From the NCBI GenBank assembly GCA_012519125.1, contig JAAYQY010000408.1, positions 1 to 7,140 of the forward strand: 7,140 bases of DNA, in the 5' to 3' direction. Shown piece after piece: positions 5,767 through 7,140 of the stretch (positions within the stretch are counted from its first letter, which is position 1; each line of letters opens with the position of its first letter). This stretch comes from Spirochaetales bacterium (lineage in GTDB: Bacteria; Spirochaetota; Spirochaetia; Sphaerochaetales; Sphaerochaetaceae). The notes under the pieces are model-generated. The model ran no database searches and was not told where the DNA came from. It saw only the letters and a program-made list of their open reading frames with translations. The position numbers were made by a program, and so were the translations under genes.

Positions 5767-6513
5767 ATGGAGAGCACTCTCTTCACAAAGGCTCCCGCTA
5801 TCTCGGCTGAACGAGAGCGGGAGCTTCTTGCATTCAAAGAATCCAGCGGGATTGCCATAAAGAATCTCGAGCTTCTCAATCTCGCCTTCACCCATCGAAG
5901 CTATGCCAATGAGACCAATCAGGACGTCGACAACAATGAGCGTCTTGAGTTCCTTGGCGACAGTGTCCTGGGAATGTGTGTCGCCGATTGGTTGTTCAAA
6001 AAACTGCCTGCAAAGCAAGAAGGCGACTTTTCCAAAATCAAAAGTGTCGTGGTCAGCGAAGACAGCCTTGCCATGATCGCCAGATCCTTGCATGTGGATC
6101 GGTATCTCCTTTTGGGTAAAGGCGAAGAACACACAGGCGGAAGAGAGAAGAAAGCACTTCTCGCTGACTGCATGGAAGCTCTCTTTGCCGCCTGCTATCT
6201 TGACAGTGGCTTCGCTGCTGCCAAAAAGTTTGTCATGCGTTATCTGGAGAAACAAATCCAGGCTGTCCTGGATGATGACTACCGGAGGGACTACAAGACG
6301 TGCTTGCAAGAGTACATGCAGAAGCGGTACCGGAAAGTGCCATCCTACACTCTGGTGCGAAAGACAGGACCTGAACACGACTTCACATTCTTCGTGGAAG
6401 TTGATGTGAACGGCAAAGTTTTCGGTCCCGCCCAAGGAAACAATAAGAAAGAGGCTGAGCAGATGGCAGCCAAGCTTGCCTACGATCAGTTGGTGAAACC
6501 AGCAAACTCCTGA
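5767..6513 (+). CDS. rnc: Ribonuclease III
   Basis: RNase III cuts double-stranded RNA, releasing rRNA precursors and processing mRNAs. The 248-residue product has the endonuclease domain at about 15-165, with the signature NERLEFLGDSVL (57-68). The metal-binding acidic residues E58, E61, D65, D134 and E137 are all present. A double-stranded RNA-binding domain follows (about 174-243), ending GNNKKEAEQMAAKLAYDQL. The enzyme should be active. AAGG (5752-5755) overlaps the acpP stop and lies 11 nt before the ATG, a little far, so coupling to acpP is likely. The 3' end runs 28 nt into the convergent tRNA nucleotidyltransferase gene, and no terminator is visible. Confidence 0.97.
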   Translation: MESTLFTKAPAISAERERELLAFKESSGIAIKNLELLNLAFTHRSYANETNQDVDNNERLEFLGDSVLGMCVADWLFKKLPAKQEGDFSKIKSVVVSEDSLAMIARSLHVDRYLLLGKGEEHTGGREKKALLADCMEALFAACYLDSGFAAAKKFVMRYLEKQIQAVLDDDYRRDYKTCLQEYMQKRYRKVPSYTLVRKTGPEHDFTFFVEVDVNGKVFGPAQGNNKKEAEQMAAKLAYDQLVKPANS

Positions 6514-7140
6514 TAGTTCTTCGCCAGCAGCAAGAGTTGCTCGCGTGTGTTCTGCTTTGGATCGTCGAGGACTGATTCAAACAGGAATGCAAGCGTAAAT
6601 CCGATGCGTTTTCCTTTCGGAATGCCGATTTCCATCAGGTCATTTCCATCAACAGCAAGATCTTTGATGGAAAGAGCATCTTTGGCAGCAAGGATGCCTT
6701 CGATCCTGTCCTTCAGTTCACCCAGCATTTGGAGGTCAGCTTTTCCGCCTATGGCAATCTGGTCGGCCATACGCAGTGAGAAGAGCAGGGGAATGTACTC
6801 CAGTCCGATTCTGGTGATGAATCTGCGCACCGCACTGTCGCTCCAGGAACTTTGGTAATCGAACATGTGATGACGCACCAGATGGCAGACCGTCTTGGAC
6901 TGTTCATTGCTGGCCTTCAGCCTTTTCATGATGGTCTTCGTCAGCTTCTCCCCGACAAGCTCATGTCGATAAAACGTATTGCGATCCTCTCCTGGTTCGA
7001 CTACCTCGCTTTTGCCGATGTCATGCAGCAGTGCAGCGAACCGAACCTCGATGCTATCGGTAAGGGTGGCGCAGGCAAGCAGGGTTGATATATTGTGTGA
7101 AAGCACATCCTCGTGGTGCATTCCCCCTTGCAGGATGCCT
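6486..7140 (-). CDS. CCA-adding-type tRNA nucleotidyltransferase, C-terminal HD-domain part (5' partial)
   Basis: The visible 217 residues are the C-terminal portion of a protein whose start lies beyond the window; the frame is open to the edge, so the methionine codon at 7121 is not necessarily the start. The HD phosphohydrolase-like region has HHEDVLSH, LLHDIGK (His39-Asp40 of the visible part), RHELVGEKL, a VRHHMF segment and RMADQIA. The end, LAVDGNDLMEIGIPKGKRIG followed by LDDPKQNTREQL, is typical of the tRNA nucleotidyltransferase/poly(A) polymerase family, which adds or repairs the tRNA 3' CCA. The nucleotidyltransferase head is not visible, so a related HD protein cannot be excluded. 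It converges on rnc and overlaps its last 28 nt. Confidence 0.82.
   Translation of the reverse strand, partial: GILQGGMHHEDVLSHNISTLLACATLTDSIEVRFAALLHDIGKSEVVEPGEDRNTFYRHELVGEKLTKTIMKRLKASNEQSKTVCHLVRHHMFDYQSSWSDSAVRRFITRIGLEYIPLLFSLRMADQIAIGGKADLQMLGELKDRIEGILAAKDALSIKDLAVDGNDLMEIGIPKGKRIGFTLAFLFESVLDDPKQNTREQLLLLAKNYQEFAGFTN

Noticed and set aside
6529..6541. Inverted repeat AGCAA-GAG-TTGCT near the rnc 3' end as a two-way terminator
   Set aside because: Five base pairs with a three-base loop and no T-tract on either strand; it lies in the coding sequence of the convergent gene and is best explained by chance.
6547..7088. Plus-strand open frames at 6547-6858 and 6852-7088
   Set aside because: Both are opposite the well-supported HD-domain tRNA nucleotidyltransferase frame and match nothing recognisable.
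1..7140. Mobile element, CRISPR array, phage or defence system
   Set aside because: No transposase, integrase, spaced repeats or defence-gene motifs were seen; nearly every base belongs to a housekeeping gene or a short gap.

Overview
The window is a dense stretch of bacterial housekeeping genes for chromosome structure, protein export, ribosome assembly, tRNA modification and lipid/CoA metabolism. Twelve genes lie on the plus strand and one partial gene converges on them from the minus strand. The base composition is balanced. The protein details, such as the DTYELVYAIEEELG helix in ACP and the unusual Ffh and TrmD motifs, together with a cysteine-motif protein between rplS and coaD, suggest a spirochaete, perhaps close to Sphaerochaeta. 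This assignment comes from remembered family features, not from a search, and is only moderately secure. No mobile element, CRISPR array, tRNA or rRNA was seen.

Layout. Bases 1-607 hold the C-terminal ATPase end of SMC. A good sigma-70-type promoter overlaps the smc stop codon and reads into a tight run: ffh (SRP GTPase), rpsP (S16), khpA (KH RNA-binding protein), rimM (30S maturation factor), trmD (tRNA m1G37 methyltransferase) and rplS (L19). The run ends in a 9-bp GC-rich hairpin terminator at 4169-4198. Spacings are very short, with a 4-nt GTGA overlap at rimM/trmD and a 14-nt overlap at trmD/rplS, so translational coupling is likely.

The second group begins after the terminator. It contains an unrecognised basic protein with a four-cysteine putative zinc site, coupled by an ATGA overlap to coaD (CoA biosynthesis), then rpmF (L32), acpP (acyl carrier protein) and rnc (RNase III). 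CoaD supplies CoA, the source of the phosphopantetheine arm carried by ACP. L32 and RNase III link the same unit to ribosome production. On the minus strand, the C-terminal HD-domain half of a CCA-adding-type tRNA nucleotidyltransferase converges on rnc and overlaps it by 28 nt.

Taken together, the order looks like a rearranged version of the acpP-rnc-smc-ftsY-ffh-rpsP-KH-rimM-trmD-rplS cluster known from Firmicutes, with acpP-rnc moved to the far end and ftsY missing between smc and ffh. I see no clearly new multi-gene system. The best candidates for a second look are the cysteine-motif protein, the altered GTPase and SPOUT motifs in Ffh and TrmD, and the rnc/tRNA-nucleotidyltransferase 3' overlap.
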